A DNA stretch of 47,583 bases, taken from the NCBI GenBank assembly GCA_001603115.1, contig LVBG01000002.1:1-47583 (forward strand), written 5' to 3'. Numbering within the stretch: the first letter of the stretch is position 1; every line of letters begins with the position of its first letter. Below are positions 1-8,706 of this stretch, piece by piece. Under the pieces are notes generated by a model. It was not told the DNA's origin. It saw only the letters and a list, made by a program, of their open reading frames with translations, and made no database searches. The stretch comes from Spirochaetales bacterium Spiro_05. Its GTDB lineage: Bacteria; Spirochaetota; Spirochaetia; Sphaerochaetales; Sphaerochaetaceae. A program made the position numbers and the translations under genes.

Positions 1-36
1 AGAGCTTGCTCTTCCCAAAGCCACCATCATGTAGGG

Positions 37-372
37 TTACCCACTCGATTCAGCGAATAACCCAAGTTTCCTAACCGTCTTGACTCCATCGGTTGCACAG
101 TTTTCCCCATCAAGAGTCAAAGTGAAAGTTGTCAAATTGATTTGCCCTGTAGCGTCTTCATACGAATACCCTATTCCATCTTTTCCCTTGCTCATGATGA
201 TGGTGTAGTCTGTGGCTTTCCACCAAACACCACTGATAGTCACGTCGATGGGATCGGTATTGCTGTCAGGAAGATCGGCAAGGCTGTAGAAATAGAAGGT
301 GCTCTGTAGATTCATGTCGCACCCGATTAACACTACAATACAGATAATACTCACAAGAAAGAGCTTTTTCAC
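37..372 (-). CDS. Small hypothetical lipoprotein
   Basis: A 111-residue predicted lipoprotein of unknown function. The N-terminus has two lysines, a hydrophobic stretch and a lipobox ending L-I-G-C, with the lipidated cysteine near residue 18, so it should be anchored in a membrane after signal peptidase II cleavage. The rest is polar, with no domain I recognise. The frame can be opened from another GTG at 385-387, but a strong AGGAGG (379-384) lies inside that extension, six bases before the GTG at 370-372, so I use the inner GTG. It lies 68 bp downstream of the heparinase-like gene on the same strand and may be the tail of that operon. Function cannot be inferred beyond the lipid anchor. 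Confidence 0.6.
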   Translation of the reverse strand: MKKLFLVSIICIVVLIGCDMNLQSTFYFYSLADLPDSNTDPIDVTISGVWWKATDYTIIMSKGKDGIGYSYEDATGQINLTTFTLTLDGENCATDGVKTVRKLGLFAESSG

Positions 373-440
373 GGAACACCTCCTCACAGATGGTGGTATC
401 TGTAAGGATAGTGTGACATAGGACAGATGAGAAATAAACC

Positions 441-2441
441 CTAGCAGAAGAGCCTGGTGCCAATTTCCTGCTCACCTTTTGCCCTGTCGAAGACCACAAC
501 CGAGCCAAAGCCGGTGCAGCCCTCTGCATTGAAGGTATCGGTGGGGGTCGCCCACTCCTGATGCGCAATCACCACGGTATAGGCATGTGCGCCCTTCTTG
601 ATCTCAACCGCTTCAATCCAATGGTCGGGGAACCGGATCTTCTTGAAGTTGGAGAGTACCCGCACCTTGGCAATTGTGGCAGGTTCAAAATGCTCGGCCT
701 TGTTGAGTGAGATAAGGGTGAAGAGAGAAGCAAAGCCCTCTGCCTCAACCTCACTGACCAAGGTCTTGTTGTCAGAGAGCTGGTTGTAGTGTCGTGACAT
801 TCTGGTAGGCTTGATGAACTGGGTAACCCCACCGCTGGAGACCACCTGCACCTGCATCTCGTTTCTCGTACTGCGGTAGAAAGTCTCACCCTCGGTAAGC
901 TTCACCTTTCCCTCATCATTGAAGTGCAGATAGCTCTGGTAGCTGTGCTGCCCTACCCCCAGGAAGGCATCACAGACAAGGATCAAGGAACCAGGCAAGG
1001 TCACTATGGTTCGCTTGGGAAGAATGCCCACATCCAGGTAGCCCTGATGACTTCCCTGCAGTGCGGTATAGGATTTTTTCTCAGCAGTACGAAACCCCAA
1101 CGGAGCAGAGAGTTTCGAACACTCCCAACTGTCCTTGCAGACGGAAAAGTTTTTCCGGTCCACCGTTGTCGTATTGTGGGCTGTACTATCCTTGAACTCA
1201 TAGCGTTCGGACTTGGGCACATAGGTATAGCGGCCGGCATCGACGAGCAAGTCCTCTCCATGGGCAAAAAGATCAAAATGAAGTTTGTCACTGTGTCCAT
1301 GTCCAGCACCAAGTGTCCCGCAATGGAAGCGAAGATAGAAATCCTGGTCACGGACAATGGCATTCCCACTCTCCTTAAGAACCGTCATCCGCTTGGAGAA
1401 CCGTATGCTGGGAAGCCGATGGTACTCCTCAACAGCAGCGAAACCCAGGTCCCACACACAGTCAAAATCGAGCTGGGGGTAACCAAAGGCCTTCAACTGC
1501 CCATCGCCGAAGAGATAGGCTCCCTTGGTAATGATGTCCCGCTGGTCAATACGGTCGCTGTCGCCCATCGTCGGTTCGGTTCCATCGGGTTTCTGCCAAG
1601 CCATGGAAGCCCGGCACATCTGGTGAGTTTTTTCGATGATGACATCGTCAAGGGGAAGAAACAAGCGCTTGCTCATCAGCACCACATCCAGGTAGTCGTG
1701 GGCGACCTCGTTGTGGTACATCGGAGACTGTTCCCACTGCACCCCGTCATCATAGACTTGCATCTGAATTTCCAGAGCCAAGCGTCTGAGGGCTTCTTTG
1801 CGATACTTCTCACTCCGTTCACTCTCTGGCAATGCAAGGCAGGCGAGGAAAAGCCCATGATTTTCCAGCACACCCCAGTTGCTCATGAGGTGGTAACTAT
1901 CCCAGACAGAGTAGAGAAAGGCTGCATGCTCCTCAACGGACGCAAGGAACGTATCAATGACCTCCTCGGTGATGGTAGGACTCTCCTTGAAATACTGCAT
2001 TGCCTTGGTCCAGTACTCCATCCTCAGGCCTGCCTCGATGGAACGCCACGCTTTCTGACAACGCGTATCGGTTCGCTTGACCCGCTTCACCCAGTCACAA
2101 AGCTGGGAAGCAAAGGCTTGGGCGTACTTTTCATCACCCGTGATGACATAGGCCTGCCCAAGGCAGATCCAGAAACGCATTCGGTTGAACGCGAACACCC
2201 ATTCACTGTCATCGCCGGGTTGGTGCATCCAGTCAATTTGGTTCTCAAAGACCACCGGTTCAAAGGTCCGTTCCATATCCCAGCGAAGATTGAAAAGAAA
2301 GGACTGGTTGACCACATCATCTGCAATCTTCAGAATCTTCTGGGTCTCCGCCTTTTCATGCTCGCTCACATACGTCGCCACCCTCTTCGCATCGTCGAGG
2401 AAGGATATCCGCGTCTGGGAAAAATATGCTGTCCTGGTCAT
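441..2441 (-). CDS. Heparinase II/III family polysaccharide lyase, cytoplasmic
   Basis: A 666-residue protein with the layout of heparinase II/III-like lyases: an N-terminal alpha/alpha toroid (about 1-340) and a C-terminal beta-sandwich. Conserved-looking stretches are NWGVLENHG (188-196), PMYHNE (240-245), HGHSD (381-385) and AHNTTTVD (421-428), which supply the Asn, His and Tyr residues used for beta-elimination next to uronic acids in this family. No signal peptide is visible, so it probably cuts imported oligosaccharides in the cytoplasm. The start is supported by GGAGG about seven bases upstream. It is the last enzyme of an operon with a GH88 hydrolase (10 bp gap) and a sugar ABC importer. 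The exact substrate (glycosaminoglycan, alginate or another uronan) cannot be read from the sequence. Confidence 0.88.
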   Translation of the reverse strand: MTRTAYFSQTRISFLDDAKRVATYVSEHEKAETQKILKIADDVVNQSFLFNLRWDMERTFEPVVFENQIDWMHQPGDDSEWVFAFNRMRFWICLGQAYVITGDEKYAQAFASQLCDWVKRVKRTDTRCQKAWRSIEAGLRMEYWTKAMQYFKESPTITEEVIDTFLASVEEHAAFLYSVWDSYHLMSNWGVLENHGLFLACLALPESERSEKYRKEALRRLALEIQMQVYDDGVQWEQSPMYHNEVAHDYLDVVLMSKRLFLPLDDVIIEKTHQMCRASMAWQKPDGTEPTMGDSDRIDQRDIITKGAYLFGDGQLKAFGYPQLDFDCVWDLGFAAVEEYHRLPSIRFSKRMTVLKESGNAIVRDQDFYLRFHCGTLGAGHGHSDKLHFDLFAHGEDLLVDAGRYTYVPKSERYEFKDSTAHNTTTVDRKNFSVCKDSWECSKLSAPLGFRTAEKKSYTALQGSHQGYLDVGILPKRTIVTLPGSLILVCDAFLGVGQHSYQSYLHFNDEGKVKLTEGETFYRSTRNEMQVQVVSSGGVTQFIKPTRMSRHYNQLSDNKTLVSEVEAEGFASLFTLISLNKAEHFEPATIAKVRVLSNFKKIRFPDHWIEAVEIKKGAHAYTVVIAHQEWATPTDTFNAEGCTGFGSVVVFDRAKGEQEIGTRLFC

Positions 2442-2451
2442 GTATTGCCTC

Positions 2452-3597
2452 CTACCAGTAAGAAGCCCAACCGCCCTTGAGCCGGGTCAGTGCCTCCATG
2501 TAGAAATAATCCCCCCAAGAGACACATTCATCAACCCCCTCTGGTGTGCAGGTGTTGTACGGAGACTTCTTGGAATAGGTCCCATGGAGCACCAAGCCGT
2601 TGGAACGGAGGGGATCCTTGACCCGGTAGTTCTCATACAAACTCAGTATCAGCCTTTTTGCTTGGGAAATATAGTAGCAACCCTCCTCCTCATTGAGGAA
2701 TTGGGCCATCTCCAAAAAGCCACAGGCTGCAATGGATGCACTGGAGGAGTCCCGCGGCTCGTCCCCTTCGGTGAAGATGAGATCCCAGTACGGGATCATG
2801 TCCTCGGGCAAGCGGGAAAGGAAGTAGGTTGCAGCCTTGCGGAACAACCCAATGCACAGCCGATTCCTGGTATACCGATAACTCAGGGCAAGCCCGTAGA
2901 TGCCCCAGGCCTGGCCCCGGGCCCAGGAGGAGTCTGCACGGTAGCCTTGGCAGGTCTCACCCCGTACAGGCTCTCCGGTTTCAGGATCCATGAAAAAGGT
3001 GTGGAACGAGGAGCCATCGGATCTGAACGAGTGGGTCAGGCAGGTTTGGGTATGTCGGATGGCAATGGTGCGGTACTTCTCATCACCGGTTTGCTCACTT
3101 GCCCAGTAGAGCAAAGGAAGGTTCATCAGACAGTCAATGATGAAGCGGTAGTTCTCCCGTGCCCCCATCGGTCCCCAAGCCTGGAGAAACGAACCCTTTT
3201 CCTGGAACCGAGTCAGCAGTTGGTCTGCAGCAAGAAGAGCCGCCTCGCGGGCACGCTTGCTGCCGTCCAACACGTAAAGGGAGACACATGATGGAGTATA
3301 GAGAAAACCCATGTCATGATGGTCGACCTCAACCTTTTGCCTGATCCTTGAGAGAAAGCTCTCACTGAGAATATGAGCGGCATGGAGAAATACAGGATTC
3401 TTGGTATGCTCATAAGCAAGACTGACCTCACCGGGCCAGAACCCACAGGTCCACTGGGTGTTCTCACATGGTGGGTAGAAGTTGTGCACCGAAGAGTGAT
3501 TCTGACACTGATAGGTGAACTGAGGCAAGTTCCTTGCAATCTGGGCACAGGCCTCATCGAGCGCGTTGAGTACTGTATCATGGGATATTTCTTGCAT
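2452..3597 (-). CDS. GH88 unsaturated glucuronyl hydrolase
   Basis: A 381-residue member of glycoside hydrolase family 88, which removes the 4,5-unsaturated uronic acid left by polysaccharide lyases by hydrating the vinyl ether. The two family aspartates are visible: Asp95 in DHHDMGF and Asp155 in FIIDCLMNLPLL, matching the Asp88/Asp149 pair of characterised Bacillus enzymes. RGQAWGIYGLALSY and the C-terminal SWGDYFYMEAL are also typical. There is no signal peptide. I take the ATG at 3595-3597. The frame runs open further upstream, but that part lies inside the permease gene. Only two bases separate this start from the permease stop, so translation is probably coupled. It should act after the neighbouring lyases on imported fragments. 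Confidence 0.93.
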   Translation of the reverse strand: MQEISHDTVLNALDEACAQIARNLPQFTYQCQNHSSVHNFYPPCENTQWTCGFWPGEVSLAYEHTKNPVFLHAAHILSESFLSRIRQKVEVDHHDMGFLYTPSCVSLYVLDGSKRAREAALLAADQLLTRFQEKGSFLQAWGPMGARENYRFIIDCLMNLPLLYWASEQTGDEKYRTIAIRHTQTCLTHSFRSDGSSFHTFFMDPETGEPVRGETCQGYRADSSWARGQAWGIYGLALSYRYTRNRLCIGLFRKAATYFLSRLPEDMIPYWDLIFTEGDEPRDSSSASIAACGFLEMAQFLNEEEGCYYISQAKRLILSLYENYRVKDPLRSNGLVLHGTYSKKSPYNTCTPEGVDECVSWGDYFYMEALTRLKGGWASYW

Positions 3598-3599
3598 GC

Positions 3600-4436
3600 T
3601 TACCCCTTCAGGCCAGCGGTGGCGACACCCTGGACAAAGAATTTCTGCAAGGAAAGGAAGACAATGACCACCGGGATCAGGGCAACGACACTCGCTGCCA
3701 TGATGAGGCCGTACTCGCTGGAGTACTGGCTGATGAACATCCTCAAGCCGATCTGCACCGTCTTGAGCTCCATCCTGGTAAGGTAGAGCAAGGGTCCGAG
3801 GAAGTCGTTCCACGTGTTGACGAAAGTGAAGATGGTCAAGGTTGAGAGTGCAGGCTTGGAGAGGGGGAGCATGATCTGCGCCCAGATGCGGTACTCACTC
3901 ATGCCATCGATACGCGCCGCCTCACACAGTTCATCGGGAATACTCATGTAGAACTGCTTCATCAGAAAGACACCGAAGGCACTGAAAGCCTGCAGGAATA
4001 TGATGGCAAGGTGGGTGTTGTTCAGTCCGAATGAGCGCATCATGATGAACTGGGGCACCATGTATACCTGCCACGGCATTGCAATGGTGGCAACATAGCC
4101 CAAGAAGAGGAGATCGCGCCCTTTGAACTCCAACTTCGCAAACGCATAGGCTGCGAACGAGGAAGTCAAGAGCTGCAGAATGGTCACGATGACGGTGAGC
4201 TTCGCGGTATTCTTGATGAACGTACCCAAGGGTATCGTGGTCCAGATTTCCAGATAGTTCTCCCAACGTGGGTTGGAAGGGATCCACTCGATGGGGAAGG
4301 TGAACACATCCTTGTCCAGCTTCAGCGAGGCACTGACCATCCACACGAAGGGAAGCAGCATGGCAAGGGCACAGAGAATGAGCAGGGCATAGAGAATGGT
4401 CGTGATGGTCTTGGTTTGTATGGATTGTACTTGCAT
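3600..4436 (-). CDS. CUT1 sugar ABC transporter permease (MalG-like)
   Basis: A 278-residue inner-membrane permease with about six hydrophobic segments. The cytoplasmic EAA loop is present (EAARIDG followed by LPLSKPAL), which docks on the ATPase. The C-terminus ends FVQGVATAGLKG, typical of the MalG-like second permease of CUT1 importers. It pairs with the MalF-like permease just upstream (11 bp gap) and the binding protein at 5398-6684. A GGAGGAAA Shine-Dalgarno lies directly before the ATG. No ATPase gene is in this operon. Context with two lyases and a GH88 enzyme suggests import of uronate-containing oligosaccharides. Confidence 0.93.
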   Translation of the reverse strand: MQVQSIQTKTITTILYALLILCALAMLLPFVWMVSASLKLDKDVFTFPIEWIPSNPRWENYLEIWTTIPLGTFIKNTAKLTVIVTILQLLTSSFAAYAFAKLEFKGRDLLFLGYVATIAMPWQVYMVPQFIMMRSFGLNNTHLAIIFLQAFSAFGVFLMKQFYMSIPDELCEAARIDGMSEYRIWAQIMLPLSKPALSTLTIFTFVNTWNDFLGPLLYLTRMELKTVQIGLRMFISQYSSEYGLIMAASVVALIPVVIVFLSLQKFFVQGVATAGLKG

Positions 4437-4447
4437 TTCCTCCTCCC

Positions 4448-5326
4448 CTACTGCAGCTTACGATTGCCCCTGAACTGAATCAGGGTAACAATGAGCACCA
4501 GGGCGAAGAGGACCATGGCAACTGCACTGGCAGAACCAAGGTTCCAACTGATGAAGGCTTTGTTGTAGATATCATAGACAAGCACCAGGGTGGCTGTCCC
4601 CGGGCCCCCTTGCGTCACCATATAGACGATGTCATACACCTTGAAACACTGGATGGTAAGCATGACCATCACAAAGAAGGTGGTGGCAGAGAGTTGGGGA
4701 ACGGTAACGTAACGGAAACGCTGCCAGACGTTCGTGCCGTCAAGATTGGCAGCCTCATAGAGTTCTGGGTTGATACCCTGCAAGCCTGCGAGGTAGATGA
4801 TCATATAGTATCCCATGTACTTCCAGACGCTGAAGAGGATGATGGTGATCATCGCCCAATCCTTGTCTGCAGCCCAACCGGGGACATTCTCAAAACCAAG
4901 CGTATACAGGAGCATGTTCACCGGCCCTTTGGACGGATTGAAGATCATGTTCCATACAGCGGCCACCGCTACCAGCGATGCCACATAGGGGAAGAAGCTG
5001 ACGGTGCGGAAAAAGTTCCTGCCCTTGATGCCCTGATTGAGCAGGACGGCGAGCAGAAGGCTGCTGATAAGGGTCAAGGGAACAGTTCCTGCAGTATAGA
5101 CAATCGTATTCTTCAGGGCGGCCTTGAACTGATCGTCATCAAGAAGGTTACGGAAATTGGCAAGGCCGGCCCACTCGATGGGATTCGATCCATCCCAGTG
5201 CAAGAAGGCAAGAGCAATCGCAAAGACGATGGGAACCAAGGTAAAGACGGCAAAACCGATGAAGTTGGGTGCTATGAAACTGTAGGCAACCAACTGTTTT
5301 CTGATGTGTGCTTGCTTAGAAGGCAT
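4448..5326 (-). CDS. CUT1 sugar ABC transporter permease (MalF/UgpA-like)
   Basis: A 292-residue permease with about six membrane segments and the EAA coupling motif (ELYEAANLDG). The stretch MVTQGGPGTATLVLVYDIYNKAF is typical of the UgpA/MalF-like first permease. It would form the membrane channel together with the product of 3600-4436. The start has GAGGATGG a few bases upstream. It is separated from the binding-protein gene by 71 bp that contain a strong stem-loop (5354-5382), so permeases are probably made at a lower level than the binding protein. Confidence 0.93.
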   Translation of the reverse strand: MPSKQAHIRKQLVAYSFIAPNFIGFAVFTLVPIVFAIALAFLHWDGSNPIEWAGLANFRNLLDDDQFKAALKNTIVYTAGTVPLTLISSLLLAVLLNQGIKGRNFFRTVSFFPYVASLVAVAAVWNMIFNPSKGPVNMLLYTLGFENVPGWAADKDWAMITIILFSVWKYMGYYMIIYLAGLQGINPELYEAANLDGTNVWQRFRYVTVPQLSATTFFVMVMLTIQCFKVYDIVYMVTQGGPGTATLVLVYDIYNKAFISWNLGSASAVAMVLFALVLIVTLIQFRGNRKLQ

Positions 5327-5353
5327 GAATCCATCCTCGTTGGGGGATAGCGG

Positions 5354-5382
5354 GATACAGGAGGCAGAACGCCCCCTGTATC
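5354..5382 (-). other. Intercistronic stem-loop after binding-protein gene
   Basis: On the minus-strand RNA an arm GATACAGG-G-GGC pairs with GCC-U-CCUGUAUC around a five-base loop. This is a 12-bp stem with one G-U wobble, starting 15 bases after the binding-protein stop. No U-run follows, so it is more likely a 3' stabiliser or partial attenuator than a full terminator. Confidence 0.6.
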
Positions 5383-5397
5383 GTCACAAAGGAGAAC

Positions 5398-6684
5398 TTA
5401 TTTGGCCAGGATCTTCTGGATCTGATCATTCATCTTCACGATACCGGCGTCAACGCTGATATTGTTGGTCATGATCTCATCATGGACCTGGTTCAGGACA
5501 ACCTCGATCTCACCGGCTCTCTCGTGGAGGGGCATCTCAAGGTAAGTCTTTGCAACCTGCAGGGCATCACGGCTTGCCTGGTCGGTCGGGAATCCGGGTT
5601 TGGCAGCGATGATCTTGACAACTTCAGCCGTCTTGATGGCGGGAATGGTGCCGGTCTTTGCAATGATCTCTGCACCTTCGGGTCCGGTGACGAACTTCAC
5701 GAAGTCGAATGCTGCATCCTGTTTCTTGGAAGCGTTGCTGACACCAAGGCTGGTGATGGTGCCCAAGGTGGTTCCGGCAGGAACGCCCTCAGCATGCGGA
5801 TACTTTACCAAGCCCCAATTCTTCACTTCGGTCTTGCCCTGGTCGATCTGGTTGATCAAGGTGGCGATGAACCAGGAACCCATGTTCATCATGGCGACGC
5901 TGTTGTTGTAGAAAACACCGCTATAGTGGGTGGAAGAAGTCTTCAGGGTTGCATAATCCTGTACCACTCCGTCCTTCTGCTGGTTGAGAACCATCTGGTA
6001 GTAGGGCTTGAGGAAGTCATACTTTCCACCAACGATGGTGTTCTTGCCATCGAGGATACCAAAGAGCTGCACAGCAGATCTCCAGGTGTGGTAGTGAGCG
6101 CCATAGACCTTGTTGGCTCCAACGCCGCTGGTCATCTTGCGAGCAAGGGCATCATACTCGGCAAAGGTCATGTCATTGTCAGGATAGGCAACGCCGGCTT
6201 TGTCGAAGACGTCCTTGTTGTAATAGACAATCCAGAAGTCACTGCGGAACGGAATGCCGTAGAGCTTGCTGTCAACAGAGATCTGATCGGTGGTGCCACC
6301 GTAGAGGGAGAGGTCAACGCCTTCACTCTTGATCTTGTCATTGAGATTCAGCAGCAGGTTGCGCTTCACCAGATTGTTGTAGCCCGGGATGTCCTTGATG
6401 GTGACTACGTCGATCGAAGAGTCGCCACCGGAGAGCTGGGTCTGCAGCATCGTCATGAAGTCAGCACTTCCGAGGTCAAGCATCTCGATCTTGACGTTGG
6501 GGTTCTTTGCCTCATAAGCCTTGATCAAGGGTTCATAGTACGTGGTGGAAGCGATGTCCCACAGCGCCCATTTCAGCGTGGTTTCACCCGCACTCGCCTG
6601 AGCTGCGGCTTCCTTGGTTCCTGTTGCAAATACAGAGGTGAAAACCAATGAGAGAACCAGTACAATCGTCAGTACCTTTTTCAT
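5398..6684 (-). CDS. Extracellular solute-binding protein, family 1 (oligosaccharide)
   Basis: A 428-residue periplasmic binding protein of the CUT1 type. The N-terminus is a clear signal peptide (MKKVLTIVLVLSLVFTSVFA) with a signal peptidase I-like Ala before TGTKEAA. There is no lipobox cysteine. The mature part has the usual pattern of this family (ALWDIASTTYYEPLIKAYEAKNPN near the N-terminus, YYNKDVFDKAG in the middle, GPEGAEIIAKTG near the hinge). It is the first gene of the importer/GH88/lyase operon and has a strong AAGGAGG Shine-Dalgarno. It probably captures uronate-containing oligosaccharides. The ligand is inferred only from the neighbouring enzymes. Confidence 0.93.
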   Translation of the reverse strand: MKKVLTIVLVLSLVFTSVFATGTKEAAAQASAGETTLKWALWDIASTTYYEPLIKAYEAKNPNVKIEMLDLGSADFMTMLQTQLSGGDSSIDVVTIKDIPGYNNLVKRNLLLNLNDKIKSEGVDLSLYGGTTDQISVDSKLYGIPFRSDFWIVYYNKDVFDKAGVAYPDNDMTFAEYDALARKMTSGVGANKVYGAHYHTWRSAVQLFGILDGKNTIVGGKYDFLKPYYQMVLNQQKDGVVQDYATLKTSSTHYSGVFYNNSVAMMNMGSWFIATLINQIDQGKTEVKNWGLVKYPHAEGVPAGTTLGTITSLGVSNASKKQDAAFDFVKFVTGPEGAEIIAKTGTIPAIKTAEVVKIIAAKPGFPTDQASRDALQVAKTYLEMPLHERAGEIEVVLNQVHDEIMTNNISVDAGIVKMNDQIQKILAK

Positions 6685-6730
6685 ATAAAAACCTCCTTAC
6701 GGTTTTAAGAACAGTGGGGGAAGGCCCCCC

Positions 6731-6765
6731 TTTCTAGTCGTAGGGTACGGTCCATTCTTGCACAA
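6731..6765 (-). promoter_or_regulatory. Weak, activator-type promoter for importer/lyase operon
   Basis: A possible -10 TAGAAA (6731-6736, minus strand) has AAGAAT at the -35 position 17 bases upstream, which is a poor match. The proximal TTGTGCA copy of a direct repeat ends right at this -35. A poor -35 touched by an upstream repeat is what an activator-dependent promoter would show. The -10 assignment is tentative. Confidence 0.35.
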
Positions 6766-6787
6766 CGCCATGCAATTGCGTGCACAA
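6759..6787. promoter_or_regulatory. Tandem direct repeat, likely AraC/YesN-type binding sites
   Basis: The heptamer TGCACAA occurs at 6759-6765 and again at 6781-6787, exactly 22 bases apart (about two helical turns), between the divergent binding-protein and sensor-kinase genes. AraC-family regulators commonly bind such same-face direct repeats just upstream of the -35. The regulator is probably the product of 8691-10289. That link is inferred. Confidence 0.5.
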
Positions 6788-6930
6788 AACATCGAAAATC
6801 TTCCACTCATCCCTTCGATGTTGTACTTTTATCCGCTAAGTTGCCTTTTTATCCCAAAATCGGAGGTAAGCTCGGTTTCTGGTTGCAGAAAGCCGTATGC
6901 TCGGGCAATACTTTTTCCTGGGAGGAAGCA

Positions 6931-8706
6931 ATGCGCCTGAAAACATTGAAGGGAAAGATTACCTTCATCACCGTCACCTTTACCTTGGCTCTTGCCATTC
7001 TGGTGGCAACATTCAGTTTCTTCCTCTTTCGCTCCTTTGCCCTGCAAAGCCAAATCTCCTCCACAGAATTCAACCTACAGTTCATCGGAGCAAAGGCAAG
7101 GGAGAACATGGTCGCAATCGATTCGCTCATCCGGTGGTGCACTACCAATACCGTGGTAACCTCCTACCTGGAACAACAGGATACCCGCAATGCCCTCCCC
7201 ACCTACGATCGCATCAAGGAAGAGGTCATGAACAACCTGGCCCAAAGCTACGTAAGCAGGATCATTCTCACTGATATCAAACACACCAAGCTCATACACA
7301 CCGGACTCTGGATGAGTGACAGCAAACCGGTGACCACCAGCAACGTTGAGCAAGTGCTGCCTTCCACCTTCAGCGAAAACACCGGATGGAATCATATCGG
7401 AGAAGATCCCTTCTTGCTCAAGGACGCGCAGGTCCTTCCCATCAGACGGGTGATTACCCGTTCTTCCTCCCCCGAGGTCACCGGACAGCTCTATCTTGCC
7501 ATCTCAGCCGACCTTATCCTCGACCTGATCAAGGACTACCAGCTCAGCGAGGGCTCTCACCTCTATCTGACCATCGGGGACCACTTCTACCAAATTCGTG
7601 ACAATACCTTCCATCTGATGGAACAACCTCAGTTTCTCTCCAAGGAGTTTGAAACCTCCGGTGAGCAGACTACGGTGGGGACCATCAGGATCGGAGGGAA
7701 GAACCAGCTGCTCATCACCTGCCCCACCGGTTTTCAGGACATCTCACTTTCGCAGAGTCTCAGCCCCAACGAGGTCCGATTCGAGCGAACGCTCTACTTC
7801 GGACTTTTGGCAGTCATCCTCGTCTTTGTGCTGCTCTTCGGCATCCTTTTGACATTCCTGCTCAACCGTCTTTTCAATCGCCCCATCGCAAAGATTCAGG
7901 AGAAAGTAAGGGCAATTGCACACAGTGATTTCTCCAGCGACCCATCCATTGAGTGGGATGATGAGCTGGGAGATATCGGAAAGGGAATCAACGACTTGGC
8001 AAGCAGGCTCGACGCTCTTCTGGAGAGACGCATCTCAGATGAGAAGAAGAAACAGGAGCTGGAGTATCGCATGCTGCAAAGCCAGATCAATCCCCACTTC
8101 CTGTACAACACCCTCAACTCCATCAAGTGGATGGCGACGCTGCAGAAAGCCACGGGAATCGCTGAGATGACCACCAGCCTTTCACGCCTGATGAAGAACG
8201 TGAGCAAGGCTGACGAACCTATCATCAGCGTCGAGGAAGAGCTTGCCCTCCTGAACGACTACTTTGTCATCCAAAAGTACCGCTATGGGGGGACCCTTGT
8301 TCTGCAGAACCTCATCGACTTGGCCTACTTCAGTCTTGGCATTCCTCGCTTCACACTCCAGCCCTTGGTCGAAAACGCCATCTTCCACGGAATTGAACCC
8401 AAGGGAGGGGCCGGCACCGTACGCCTTGAAGCACACCAAGAGGATGAGAAGACCGTTGTCCTGACCATCACCGATGATGGGGTGGGCATGGACGAAAAAG
8501 CCATTAACGAGATATTCGGCAATACAGGAAGCCCCGCCAAGGGAATGTTCCGTGAGATCGGCATCCGTAACGTGGCCAAACGGATTGAGTACACCTATGG
8601 AGAGGGGTACACCCTCTCCCTTGAAAGCAAAGTCGGCTCGTATACCAAAGCAATCCTCAGACTCCCCAAACTGACAAAGGAGGGCAAACCATGGCAACCA
8701 AACTGA
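6931..8706 (+). CDS. YesM-type sensor histidine kinase
   Basis: A 591-residue membrane sensor kinase of the LytS/YesM (His_kinase plus HATPase_c) type. It has a transmembrane segment at about 10-35, an extracytoplasmic region to about 285, a second segment at about 290-312, a HAMP-like linker (to about 365), and the kinase core. The phosphoacceptor is His389 in QSQINPHFLYNTLN. The N-box is ENAIFHG (481-487) and a later DDGVGMD forms the G box. I choose the ATG at 6931 because GGGAGGAAGCA lies just before it; the frame is open 30 codons further upstream without a good ribosome site. It overlaps the regulator gene by 16 bases. It likely senses an extracellular sugar or the loaded binding protein and controls the lyase/importer genes. 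Confidence 0.92.
   Translation: MRLKTLKGKITFITVTFTLALAILVATFSFFLFRSFALQSQISSTEFNLQFIGAKARENMVAIDSLIRWCTTNTVVTSYLEQQDTRNALPTYDRIKEEVMNNLAQSYVSRIILTDIKHTKLIHTGLWMSDSKPVTTSNVEQVLPSTFSENTGWNHIGEDPFLLKDAQVLPIRRVITRSSSPEVTGQLYLAISADLILDLIKDYQLSEGSHLYLTIGDHFYQIRDNTFHLMEQPQFLSKEFETSGEQTTVGTIRIGGKNQLLITCPTGFQDISLSQSLSPNEVRFERTLYFGLLAVILVFVLLFGILLTFLLNRLFNRPIAKIQEKVRAIAHSDFSSDPSIEWDDELGDIGKGINDLASRLDALLERRISDEKKKQELEYRMLQSQINPHFLYNTLNSIKWMATLQKATGIAEMTTSLSRLMKNVSKADEPIISVEEELALLNDYFVIQKYRYGGTLVLQNLIDLAYFSLGIPRFTLQPLVENAIFHGIEPKGGAGTVRLEAHQEDEKTVVLTITDDGVGMDEKAINEIFGNTGSPAKGMFREIGIRNVAKRIEYTYGEGYTLSLESKVGSYTKAILRLPKLTKEGKPWQPN

Noticed and set aside
924-2480. 518-codon plus-strand open frame opposite the heparinase-like gene
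   Set aside because: It lies antisense to a clear lyase gene, has no recognisable domain and no good ribosome site, and its residues reflect the complement of the real frame.
6716-6730. GGGGG/CCCCC hairpin in the leader of the first importer operon as a riboswitch
   Set aside because: Only a five-base stem with no surrounding conserved structure; it may slightly affect translation but nothing more can be said.
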